Shown: one piece after another, positions 26,818 through 35,808 of the stretch | How positions within the stretch are numbered: position 1 is the stretch's first letter | How the letters are laid out: every line of letters begins with the position of its first letter | NCBI GenBank assembly: GCA_964527215.1 | Contig: CAZGNZ010000016.1 | Location: forward strand, 1 to 64,000 | Source: CAZGNZ01 sp964527215 | GTDB lineage: Bacteria; Fidelibacterota; Marinisomatia; SCGC-AAA003-L08; JACNLC01 | Direction of reading: 5' to 3' | DNA: 64,000 bases | Position numbers and translations under genes: made by a program | Notes under the pieces: generated by a model | What the model was told of the DNA's origin: nothing | The model's input: only the letters and a program-made list of their open reading frames with translations | Databases searched by the model: none

Positions 26818-29124
26818 TTATTGTCCTCTTTCTGACCCGGCTGATGATGGCACCGGAATCTTAACGGAAAAGGTGGTTCCCTGATTCCGGCGGCTGTCTA
26901 TTTCCAGTTCTCCATTGAATTCCTGAATAATGCTGTTGGTAATAGACAGGCCCAGTCCGGTCCCTTTGCCAATTTCCTTTGTGGTGTAAAACGGTTCCAG
27001 ACAGCGGTCCTTTTCCGTTGCAGTCATTCCGATGCCGTTGTCACTCACAATAAGCAGAATCCATTTATTATCCTCACTGCGGGCCGTTTGAAGCATGATT
27101 CTTTTTTCAAAACCATTTGAAGCATTCTCTAACTGTTTTTCAACTGCGTAGCGTGCATTTGACAGGAAGTTGACCACCAACTGCTCGATGTGCTGGGGAT
27201 TCACCAGCAGTTTCGGCAATCCCGAGGCCAAACTGATTTTAAAATCAATATCATGAATGCGGAACTGCTCTCTGAAAAAAATCAGTCCCCGGTTCACAAA
27301 TTCGTTGATGTCCACCGCACTGTCTGCATCAATCTGGTGATGGGCAAAGCCTTTCATATGATTGATTATGTCGGAAGCCCTGTCCACTTGCAGAATCACT
27401 TCATCCATTTCTTTATTCAGTTCCTGGGTGGTCATATTGTCAGACTTGGCAATCAGCTTCATCAGCTCTGCCTGCATTCGAATAATTGAAAGCGGCTGAT
27501 TTATTTCATGCGCCACACCGGTTGCCATTTCACCCAGTGATGCCAGTCTTCCTGAATGAGCCAGCTGAACCTGCTTTTGCTGCAGTTCCTGCTGAATCTG
27601 TTTCAGCTCGCAGATATTCATCATATAGCTGGTATATATTTTTCTGCTTGGCTCACCGGGATCTCTCGTAAACCGGTTCAGGCTGTAAATCCAGTACACG
27701 TTTTCAGCTCTGTCCAGCAACCTGAACTCCTGATCCCACGATGACGCCTCGGATTCCAGATGCCGCCGCATTTCTGAATATGCTTCATTAAAGTCATCCG
27801 GATGAATCATTTCCTTAATGGTTATTCTGCTTTCCTTGAATTCCTGAGCAGAATATCCGAACTGTTCAAGATTCGGGGATACATATTCAATTTGTGTGGA
27901 TGCTCCACTGCGCCGAACCCAGCGCACCACGACCACCGGACCATCTATGAACAGGTCACGTTCGGTTTTCAGCTCCAGTCTGGATTGATTCAGCTCAGCA
28001 GTTCTGTCTGCTACCAGTTTTTCAAGTTCTACCGTTTTAAGACGGAATATTTCTGCTTCCTGTTCTTTTTTACTGGCTTCGAATTTGGTCTGAAGTTCGG
28101 CGATCCGGGTTTGGGTTACAGCATTGAATATCTGATCATTAAGTTTTGAATAAATCTGATAGCTGGACAGCGCTGCCTGATAATCCTTTGTGTCCTCATA
28201 GATTTTTGAGTACAGTTCATAAATATCCCTGCTGATTTCGAGAGAATGAATCTCTTCCGCGATTTCCAACCCTTTTTCCAGTTCAAGCAGTGCGAGATCA
28301 TGCTTTTCCATGGAGACCAGAACGTGGGCAAGATGTGTGTGGGCTTTTGCACGGCCATCTTTTTTTCCCATTTTGACAGAGACATTCAGGGTATTGTTAA
28401 AGCATTCGCGGGCTTTTTCAAAATCAGATTTTTTCAGATGCACCTTTCCAATATTGGAAAGCACGAGGGCCTCCGTTTCCAGGTTGCTGCATTTCCGGGC
28501 CCATTCGAGCGCTTCATCAAACTTGTCGGCTGCAGCTTCGATTTTCTGCTGTTCTAATTCGATTTCTCCCAAATAATTAACCCATTCCGACATCGTATCA
28601 AGATCATGAATCTCACGGCTGATACCCAGCGCCCGGTTCAGATATTCCGATGCTCGTTCAAAATTGCCCCAATCTTTATAAATCACGCCGATATTGCCCA
28701 GTGAGGCTGAAAGCCCGATTTTGTAGTCAATCTCCTCAAATATCGCCAGTGCCTTGAAATGAAAATCCAAAGCCTGTACTTTTCTACCCATCAGGGCATA
28801 GTTCACGGCCATGTTGTTGAGACAGGCGGAAATTCCCTGCGGATTAGACAGTTCAGTTTCAATTTTCAGGCTGTTCGAATAATAACCGATGGCTTTATGA
28901 TATTTTCCCATAATGCCGTATCCTGCTCCGATGTAGCGCAGTGAAATTGCTTCCTGCTCAAGGTGATGGAGTTCACGAGCCAGACGAAGGGCCTGCATGC
29001 CGTAATCTATGCTTTTCTGCGGTGTGATGTACCAATATCCGATGGCAAGCTTGTTCAGCAGGATTATTTTTTCCAGCCCGCAGGAATCTTTCAGCTTTTT
29101 TTCGAATTTTTGAATATCACTCAA
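26818..29124 (-). CDS. TPR-PAS sensor histidine kinase, soluble
   Basis: A 768-aa kinase without membrane helices. The start is TTG at 29124 with AAGGAG ten bases upstream. Residues about 20-340 are tandem tetratricopeptide repeats (for example KAIGYYSNSLKIE, RASEYLNRALGIS, KARECFNNTLNVS). A coiled coil covers about 345-385, a PAS/PAC domain about 385-510, then a HisKA box with H539 in GVAHEINQPLSI. The HATPase domain has VVNFLSNARYAVE, DNGIGM and GKGTGLGLSI. The TPR region probably binds a peptide or protein partner that controls activity, as in Bacteroidota TPR kinases. No regulator is adjacent; dinB follows. Confidence 0.9.
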   Translation of the reverse strand: MSDIQKFEKKLKDSCGLEKIILLNKLAIGYWYITPQKSIDYGMQALRLARELHHLEQEAISLRYIGAGYGIMGKYHKAIGYYSNSLKIETELSNPQGISACLNNMAVNYALMGRKVQALDFHFKALAIFEEIDYKIGLSASLGNIGVIYKDWGNFERASEYLNRALGISREIHDLDTMSEWVNYLGEIELEQQKIEAAADKFDEALEWARKCSNLETEALVLSNIGKVHLKKSDFEKARECFNNTLNVSVKMGKKDGRAKAHTHLAHVLVSMEKHDLALLELEKGLEIAEEIHSLEISRDIYELYSKIYEDTKDYQAALSSYQIYSKLNDQIFNAVTQTRIAELQTKFEASKKEQEAEIFRLKTVELEKLVADRTAELNQSRLELKTERDLFIDGPVVVVRWVRRSGASTQIEYVSPNLEQFGYSAQEFKESRITIKEMIHPDDFNEAYSEMRRHLESEASSWDQEFRLLDRAENVYWIYSLNRFTRDPGEPSRKIYTSYMMNICELKQIQQELQQKQVQLAHSGRLASLGEMATGVAHEINQPLSIIRMQAELMKLIAKSDNMTTQELNKEMDEVILQVDRASDIINHMKGFAHHQIDADSAVDINEFVNRGLIFFREQFRIHDIDFKISLASGLPKLLVNPQHIEQLVVNFLSNARYAVEKQLENASNGFEKRIMLQTARSEDNKWILLIVSDNGIGMTATEKDRCLEPFYTTKEIGKGTGLGLSITNSIIQEFNGELEIDSRRNQGTTFSVKIPVPSSAGSERGQ

Positions 29125-29407
29125 GAAAAAACTCCTTATTATCGGTCATGGGGTATCCCTGTCTGTGAAGCGGACAGAACATTCTGAACGGATGATGTCG
29201 GATAACAATGCATTTTCATTCAAATTCGTCCCGGTCATTTGTAAACGGCCTGTCCGGAAAAAGTTGAATCCAAATATACTTTATATTTTTTTCAGACGTT
29301 AGGAAACCGAGTGCCTGTCTGCCCCAGGGACAGGAGTCAGATAACGGGGAATCAATCAATCAATCTGTTCCTGACGGATTCAAAATTTGTGTGAAAATAA
29401 TGGTCGA

Positions 29408-31795
29408 TTACAAGGTTTCTTCACCTTGAATTTTCCAGAAATTCCGCAGCTGCCTGCGGAGCTGAAACAGATGATTCACAACCTCCTGCTGCCAGTCCGC
29501 CGGGAGCAGTTTTCGGTAGCCGGAACGTTTAATGCGGTCATCCACAATAATAATGATTCCCCTGTCCCGGTCTGAACGGATGACACGTCCGGCAGCCTGA
29601 AGCACCCGGGTCATGCCGGGATACTGATAAGCGTACTCAAATCCTCTTCGAATACTGTCGAAATGCTTTCGAATCAGTTCCTGCTGCAGTGATACGGCCG
29701 GAAGTCCCACCCCGACAATTACCACCCCGGACAGGGCCTGCCCAGCCAGATCAATTCCTTCCCCAAAAACGCCGCCCATCACGGCAAATCCGATTTGCGG
29801 TTTGGTATGAGACAGGAAACGGCTGATAAACTGTCCCCGCTCGATTTCATTCCATTCGGCATTCTGGATGTGCAGATCGGCATCAATGTTCAACTGCACG
29901 AACAGTCGCCAAACCTGCTTCATGTAGTGATAGGAAGGAAAGAAGAAAAGATAGTTTCCGAGCCGGGACCGGCAGGCTGCTTCCAGAACCTGACACACCT
30001 GCGGGACAGTGGCGGAGCGGTCCTTCCAGCGTGTGGAGATACTGCTGAAAAGAACCACCTTCCGGTTTTCAGCCGGAAATGGACTGGGAAAGGACAGCCA
30101 TTGTGTATCAGCCGGGCATCCAAGAATATCCCTGTAGTAACTTCCGGGACTGAGTGTCGCAGAGAAGAAAACAGCAGATGCGGTGCGGGATAAGGCTTCC
30201 TCCAGCTGAGGTGCAGGATTCAGGCAGTAAAGAGTGATTTCAAGATTTCTACCTGCCATTTCATAACACGTGCAGTAATTCCCGCCGAACTCCTCGGATA
30301 TTCGAAGGAATCCCACCCATTGGAAATAGGCATCAATCAAATCGGAGCGAATTTCTGAAACAGGATGACGAATCAGCCATTTTTCCGTGATCTGAACCAG
30401 TTTCTGCAGTGATCGAATCAGCTTCTCAGGCTTGCACGGATCGGACCAGGATGTTTTTTCATTGTTCCCCAGCTTTCGGTATTCCAGAAAAATCCGGTTG
30501 GCTTTTGACAGCTCTTTGTAGATTTCCGCGGCAGCGGACTTTACTTTTCGGCGCAGGAGCAGAAAATCTGCTTTCTGAAGAGATTCCGAATACATACTGC
30601 GGGCTCGGTTTACCAGATTGTGGGCCTCATCAATCAGCAGGGTATACGACTGCCTTCTTCCGAAAATGACTGCTGTCTGAAAAAAGCGGCGCAGATACAC
30701 CCGCAGGTCAAAAACATAATTATAGTCCGCGATTATAAGGTCCGCCAGAAGGGCACAGTCCAACGAAAACTCAAACGGGCAGACAGAATGCTTTCGAGCC
30801 AGCTCCTCAATCCGGTCCCGGTTCAGATTATGATGCTGCATGGAATCAGTCAAGGCATTTTTCAGTTTATCATAATACCGGTCTGCATACCGGCATTCGT
30901 CCGGATGACACACTGATCCCGGTTTGAAACAGATCTTTTCTTTTGCAGTGAGTGTAATGCTGCGCAGGTTCAGTCCTTCAGAGCGGAGCCGGGCCAGGCC
31001 GGACTCGGCGATTTCCTTGCCGGTGGAGCGTGCGGTGAGAAAAAAAATCCGGCTGCAGTGACCTTCTCCCAATGCCTTGACGGCAGGGAAAATTGCTGCG
31101 ATTGTTTTTCCCATTCCTGTTGGTGCCTGGATCTGGATTCGGTGCCGCAGTCGAATCGCGCTGTAGGCCTGGACGGCCATTTCCCGCTGCCCCGGACGGT
31201 AGCTGCCGAACGGAAATTCAAGTCTTTCTATGGAATCGTTCCGATGGCGGTGCCAGGATTCAATTTGATCCAGCCATTCCAGGTATATTTGTACCTGGGT
31301 CAGGAAATATTCTTCCAGCTCCTGAAAATTAAAATGCTTTCTGAATTCGGACGGTGGTTCACGAGTGCTGCTGATGTATGTGAGCTGAACAGCAAGAGCC
31401 GGCAGTTCGTGTTCCAGTGCAAAAAGGTAGGCATATATTTTTGCCTGAGCCCAATGGGCCGACAGACCTTCCTGTGGATGACTGCGGATTGATTTGATTT
31501 CTTCAATTACGCAGGTATCGCTGTCATTCCAGACACCGTCAATTCGTCCGCCGATGATCAGATCAAACCATTCCGCAGACAGACGCTGCTGAACAGAGAC
31601 CTCAGACCGGTAGAAATCGTCAGGTCTTTTTTTCTGGACAAACCTGTGCAGCCGCTGACCCTCCAGCATTGCTGTGGAATCTGTAAAATATACCTGGGCC
31701 AGATCTCCGCCGGTATGAGTAAACTGTACAAGGTCCCGAACCGCAGTCTGCAGGATCGGATTATGGTCGATATCTGACTGCGCTGCAGGGATCAT
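29408..31795 (-). CDS. Fused Cas4/RecB-like nuclease and XPD/DinG-type helicase
   Basis: A 795-aa protein combining two DNA-processing domains. Residues 1-200 form a PD-(D/E)XK nuclease of RecB/Cas4 type: H50, D86 (GGRIDGVW), E99-I-K101 and a QAKIYAY motif. Residues about 205-795 form an SF2 helicase: Walker A APTGMGKT ending at T231, four cysteines C289, C296, C301 and C339 positioned as in the XPD iron-sulfur cluster, DEAH at 389-392, FFSATL, and QAAGRVIRSDRDRG (motif VI). It should unwind DNA 5' to 3' and may cut it. Its start overlaps the end of the SbcD-like phosphoesterase gene by four bases, indicating coupled translation and shared function. Confidence 0.9.
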   Translation of the reverse strand: MIPAAQSDIDHNPILQTAVRDLVQFTHTGGDLAQVYFTDSTAMLEGQRLHRFVQKKRPDDFYRSEVSVQQRLSAEWFDLIIGGRIDGVWNDSDTCVIEEIKSIRSHPQEGLSAHWAQAKIYAYLFALEHELPALAVQLTYISSTREPPSEFRKHFNFQELEEYFLTQVQIYLEWLDQIESWHRHRNDSIERLEFPFGSYRPGQREMAVQAYSAIRLRHRIQIQAPTGMGKTIAAIFPAVKALGEGHCSRIFFLTARSTGKEIAESGLARLRSEGLNLRSITLTAKEKICFKPGSVCHPDECRYADRYYDKLKNALTDSMQHHNLNRDRIEELARKHSVCPFEFSLDCALLADLIIADYNYVFDLRVYLRRFFQTAVIFGRRQSYTLLIDEAHNLVNRARSMYSESLQKADFLLLRRKVKSAAAEIYKELSKANRIFLEYRKLGNNEKTSWSDPCKPEKLIRSLQKLVQITEKWLIRHPVSEIRSDLIDAYFQWVGFLRISEEFGGNYCTCYEMAGRNLEITLYCLNPAPQLEEALSRTASAVFFSATLSPGSYYRDILGCPADTQWLSFPSPFPAENRKVVLFSSISTRWKDRSATVPQVCQVLEAACRSRLGNYLFFFPSYHYMKQVWRLFVQLNIDADLHIQNAEWNEIERGQFISRFLSHTKPQIGFAVMGGVFGEGIDLAGQALSGVVIVGVGLPAVSLQQELIRKHFDSIRRGFEYAYQYPGMTRVLQAAGRVIRSDRDRGIIIIVDDRIKRSGYRKLLPADWQQEVVNHLFQLRRQLRNFWKIQGEETL

Positions 31796-32874
31796 GACTG
31801 TCCGCTTTCCCCGCCGCTGCGCTTTTTGGTCTCCGACAGGCGCGGGTATCTGGCTGAATTTCTTGAATGCAGCTGGATATTCATGGTATCCGGAGCCAGT
31901 TCCCGCAGTCTGACACCCCGAAACAATTCCGGAAATTTTGAAATCTGTTCACTGTCTGCTGTGATTCGAACGACTGCGTTTTTTGGAATGATGCTGAGTT
32001 TCCTTCGAAGCAATGCCGCTCCGGATTCTGCGCTGACGATTGGCTGATTGACTTTCAGATCAACCATGGGGCGTGCTGGAAGGGGAATGAACTGAAGGCG
32101 CTGAAGATGCACCGATGCTGAACTGCTGTCGTGAAAATGAAGCATCACACACCCCTTTTCCTCATGCATCTCCTGGAACGAGGTTCTTTCCGTTGATCCG
32201 GAAAATATCACGGGCGGATATTCGCGGCTGTTGTGCTGAAAACGCGGCAGCACCTGGAATCGGTGAATATGTCCGCAGAGGACTGCAGAAAAATGGTGGG
32301 GAATGCCGGACCGGCAAATGACGTCAGATGAATTCCTGAAAACATGGTTGGCAACCCGGCAGCCGTCCACAGCCTGGTGCAGACACAGAATTCTCTGGTC
32401 AGCTGACCGGGATAAGTATCCGGTTTCCTCTAAAAGCTGTGCAAATGCGGACCGAATTTCGCCGCGCCGGAAAGGAAATCCGGTGAACTGAAACCGGCTG
32501 CCCTGCAGACTGAGCTCAAAACATCTGGGAGAATCAAACACCATCAGACGGGGGTGTCCCAGAAGAAGAGGTGCTGGAAACCTTCCCCGTTCATGATTAC
32601 CGGGGACAAGTATAACGGGGATTCCGGATTCCGCCAGTTCGATAAGCGGGTCATAAACCAGGGGAATAAGTGCTTTCGGAATTTTACTGCGAAAGAAAAG
32701 ATCGCCGCCGTGGACAACACAGTCTGCGGTCATTTCCCGGGCAATTTGAAACGCTGTGTGAAATGAATGAAAAAAATCAGGTCCCCGCCTTCGGCGCTGG
32801 ATGCGTGGTCTGAAAGGATAGTCGAAGCCCAGATGGGTATCTGACAGGAATAGAATTTTGATATGTCGGCTCAG
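31792..32874 (-). CDS. SbcD/Mre11-like metallophosphoesterase, non-ATG start
   Basis: A metallophosphoesterase of the SbcD/Mre11 DNA-nuclease group. The first ATG is at 32733, but the frame is open and clearly conserved upstream, reading IKILFLSDTHLGFDYPF and RPRIQRRRRGPDFF. These supply the essential D-x-H metal motif, so translation must start near 32862-32874. Only non-ATG codons are available there (CTG at 32874, ATC at 32862), and no strong Shine-Dalgarno site is visible. With CTG the protein has 360 aa. Other metal motifs are VHGGDLFF, PGNHE and CGHIH. The C-terminal third is a capping domain. It overlaps the nuclease-helicase gene by ATGA. No SbcC-like ATPase is nearby. Confidence 0.85.
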   Translation of the reverse strand: MSRHIKILFLSDTHLGFDYPFRPRIQRRRRGPDFFHSFHTAFQIAREMTADCVVHGGDLFFRSKIPKALIPLVYDPLIELAESGIPVILVPGNHERGRFPAPLLLGHPRLMVFDSPRCFELSLQGSRFQFTGFPFRRGEIRSAFAQLLEETGYLSRSADQRILCLHQAVDGCRVANHVFRNSSDVICRSGIPHHFSAVLCGHIHRFQVLPRFQHNSREYPPVIFSGSTERTSFQEMHEEKGCVMLHFHDSSSASVHLQRLQFIPLPARPMVDLKVNQPIVSAESGAALLRRKLSIIPKNAVVRITADSEQISKFPELFRGVRLRELAPDTMNIQLHSRNSARYPRLSETKKRSGGESGQS

Positions 32875-33035
32875 GTTAAAATTCCCGGATCAAGCATTTA
32901 AAACAGAATGGCTGCAAGAGGGATAATTTAATCTGCCGAAGGACCTGAAAGGGATGATTTCCCCGATGTTCATGCTTACGCCTGCCTGAGGAAAAGTCGA
33001 AAACTCTCGAACTGTCCGCCGGGGGTTCAGCGTTT

Positions 33036-33884
33036 TTACCGGTGCAAAGTTTTCAGATAGGATCGCAGTATTCGAACCATTTCCCGGCTGTGGGTTTTTG
33101 AGTTTGTATTCATATCCACTATTTTGACCTGCGTCATCATTTGCGACATTCGCATCAGATTGGCCGGTTCATGCATCACATCTTTGGAAGCATTGAAAAT
33201 CAGAGCAGGAATCTCGATGTCTTTCAGCCGGTGCCAGACCTGATAATCCGCGAAAGCCAGGACTGCCGCTTTCTGTTTCCAGGGGTCTGCCGCATCAAGT
33301 GCCCTGCAGTATTTTTGATACTGTGGGAGGTCGGATTTGGTGTTCAGCCTGAAATGCTTCAGATACCATTTCACAAACGGTTTCAGTATCTGATACCATC
33401 CGGGATAAAACAATTTAACAAGAATGATTCCCCATCCGGGGACTCTGAACACCGCATTGGGCCCTACCAGCGCCAGTGCCAGCGGCATTCGGGTCAGTTT
33501 ATGCACTGCATCCAGAATAACGGTGGCACCCAGTGAGCTGCCAAACAGAATATATTCCTTATCTTTGAGATTCAATAATTCTGCAGCTGCAGCAAGATCC
33601 CCACTCAAATCTTCCACTCGGTAGGATGCCGGTCCGGTGACAACCGATGAGTTTTTCTCCCGGGTTTCCAGATACAGCACTTCATGATCTTTTGTCAGTT
33701 CGCGCAGGGTATCCCGCCATCCGGTGATCAGAGAAATCCAGCCGGGTACAAACAGTACAGGCGGATTTCCGCAGGGGGATTCGGGGCTGAATCTGATCAG
33801 TCGAAGGTGTACGTGATCCGATACTGGAAGCATCCGGCTTGATGCATTTACACCGGGAGCACAGAAATCCTGAAATCCAGTCAT
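33036..33884 (-). CDS. Alpha/beta hydrolase
   Basis: A 282-aa alpha/beta-hydrolase. The oxyanion region is LFVPGWIS, the nucleophile elbow GSSLGA carries the catalytic serine, and an aspartate (FNASKDVMH) and a histidine (SKTHSRE) can complete the triad. The start ATG at 33884 overlaps the stop of the upstream sugar kinase as ATGA; a longer frame from 33917 is possible. The two genes are cotranscribed. It resembles lysophospholipase or serine aminopeptidase-like hydrolases; the substrate is unknown. Confidence 0.85.
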   Translation of the reverse strand: MTGFQDFCAPGVNASSRMLPVSDHVHLRLIRFSPESPCGNPPVLFVPGWISLITGWRDTLRELTKDHEVLYLETREKNSSVVTGPASYRVEDLSGDLAAAAELLNLKDKEYILFGSSLGATVILDAVHKLTRMPLALALVGPNAVFRVPGWGIILVKLFYPGWYQILKPFVKWYLKHFRLNTKSDLPQYQKYCRALDAADPWKQKAAVLAFADYQVWHRLKDIEIPALIFNASKDVMHEPANLMRMSQMMTQVKIVDMNTNSKTHSREMVRILRSYLKTLHR

Positions 33885-35464
33885 TTCATTTCCCTGTGAT
33901 TCTGCTGTCGATGCCATTTACGACTGTTTTTGTACAGTTTTTTAAATGCTTTGAATTTAACTGAATAAAGATTCGTCACTTGCGGGTTTGGCTGGAAAGC
34001 CGCTGAAATGTCGATATGGCTGGAAATATTTTCAAAGGTATCAATAAATCCCAGCGTCAGGCTTGCCAGAAGCGCTACACCTCTGGCCCCTGCCTGTTGA
34101 GGATCCTGAACCTGATAAATGGTCCGGTTCAGCACATCGGCAAATATCTGACACCAGACTTCACTTTTGGCACCTCCGCCGATCATATTCAGTCTGTCAA
34201 CGGGTTGATACAGATGCTCCAGGGTTTCCAGCGCCCAGCGGGTATTCATGGCTATTCCTTCAAACACTGCCCGGATAATATCAGCCGTGGTATGATTCAG
34301 GCTCAGATTGACCAAACCGGCCCGGATTTGATCATCATCCACCGGGCAGCGTTCGCCATACATCCAGGGTGTAAACATCAGGCCGGCTGCACCGGGGTTC
34401 GACTGCTGCACCAGGTTGTCCATTTTAACAAAAATATCATTGGAGGTGTTTTCTGAATCCGGAATGTCAGTCAAACGAAGCAAATTGGATTTAATCCATT
34501 CCAGACAGGCACCTGCTGTTTCCTGATGCGCCATTGCCAGAAAATATTTTCCGGGATAGGCACTGCCGATGCAGCCGCAGTAATGCAGAATATCCGTTTT
34601 TCTTTTGGTGAAGTGACCGGCCACCCAGGAGCTGGTGCCCAGGGATATGTGGAGTTCACCCTCCCTCAGTGCGCCTGATCCCACCGCAGCAGCACTTAGG
34701 TCACCGCAGCCGTTAACAACCGGCGTACCGGATGCCAGACCCAGTTTTTTTGCAGTTGAGGCTGTCAGCTGTCCGATGATCGAGGCACTTTCACGGACTT
34801 TCGGCAGCTGATCGGGATGAATCCCCCCCAGCCGCACCAGTTCAGGGTTCCAGCTGTTGGTGTTGTTACGGGTATCCAGCATCCACCAGACGACCGCAAG
34901 GTCCACGGATGTCACGGTTTCTCCCGTCAATTTAAATAAAATGTAATCTTTGGCATCCATAAATTTCCAGGTTGCCTGAAATAGCGCAGGTTTGTTCTCC
35001 TTCAGCCACAGGATTTTTGCAATCTGATCTTTGCCGGTTTGACTGGGAGCTCCACCGGTAATTCTTAAAAATTTCAGCAGTCTGGGAATGTTATAACCCA
35101 GCAGCCTCGGCGGTATCCATACATTGTCACTGATAACCTCTGCTCCACGATTGTCCAGCCAGCTGATGGCATTCATAAGCGGCTGGCCGTTCCGGTTGAC
35201 GGGAATCAGACACTGCATCTGCACGGAGAAGGTCAGACCTACAACGTCATTGACATCACAACCTGCGGCTTGAATAACTTCCCTGGAGGTGTTGCAGACT
35301 GCCTGCCACCACTCTTCGGGATTCTGCTCGGCAAAATGCGGCTGCGGATGATAAACCGGGTATGACTGGCGGGCAATCTGAATGATTTCACCATTGGTTG
35401 AAACCAGAACCGCTTTATTGGAACTGGTTCCCAGGTCATGAGCGAGGATATATTTATCAGACAT
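33881..35464 (-). CDS. FGGY-family carbohydrate kinase, xylulokinase-like
   Basis: A 527-aa sugar kinase that phosphorylates a pentulose or related sugar using ATP. The phosphate-1 loop is AHDLGTSSNKAVLV at the N-terminus, followed by GLTFSVQMQCLIP and SWLDNRG (substrate region). ISLGTSSWV is the phosphate-2 loop and MIGGGAKSEVW the adenosine motif (GGG-x-x-S). QDPQQAGARGVALLA is the FGGY signature region. The length and order fit xylulokinase-type members, but substrate specificity within the family is hard to read. First gene of a two-gene unit with the alpha/beta hydrolase. Confidence 0.9.
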   Translation of the reverse strand: MSDKYILAHDLGTSSNKAVLVSTNGEIIQIARQSYPVYHPQPHFAEQNPEEWWQAVCNTSREVIQAAGCDVNDVVGLTFSVQMQCLIPVNRNGQPLMNAISWLDNRGAEVISDNVWIPPRLLGYNIPRLLKFLRITGGAPSQTGKDQIAKILWLKENKPALFQATWKFMDAKDYILFKLTGETVTSVDLAVVWWMLDTRNNTNSWNPELVRLGGIHPDQLPKVRESASIIGQLTASTAKKLGLASGTPVVNGCGDLSAAAVGSGALREGELHISLGTSSWVAGHFTKRKTDILHYCGCIGSAYPGKYFLAMAHQETAGACLEWIKSNLLRLTDIPDSENTSNDIFVKMDNLVQQSNPGAAGLMFTPWMYGERCPVDDDQIRAGLVNLSLNHTTADIIRAVFEGIAMNTRWALETLEHLYQPVDRLNMIGGGAKSEVWCQIFADVLNRTIYQVQDPQQAGARGVALLASLTLGFIDTFENISSHIDISAAFQPNPQVTNLYSVKFKAFKKLYKNSRKWHRQQNHREMK

Positions 35465-35808
35465 TAAATTTGCTGTTGATCGGCAAAACGCAGTGCAGGT
35501 AAAGTTCTAATTCAGAACGCAGCAGTGCGCCGGCAGAACATCCAGAGTTTATGGGATGGCCATTGTTATTTTGACCTGAAAGTATTTATGAAATCAACCG
35601 CTGCCTGAAGATGTCAGGAATTCCTGTTATCAACAGTCAATCAATTGATTTTATCCGTGAGTCTGTCAGCTGAGAATAACCCGGGACTGCGGGGGCTCCA
35701 ATAGGGAATAAAACAGGGAATAGGTCAGATGTGTACTGTTCCCGCTTATTAATAGACATGACGCTCGCAGTGTACCCGTGCTGCCCGGTCAGGCAGATTG
35801 CCGACAGA
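35465..35808. other. Intergenic region, nothing recognised
   Basis: About 340 bases between the start of the sugar kinase and the end of the cysteine protease, both on the minus strand. It should contain the promoter for the kinase. I see no gene, strong terminator or repeat. Confidence 0.4.
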
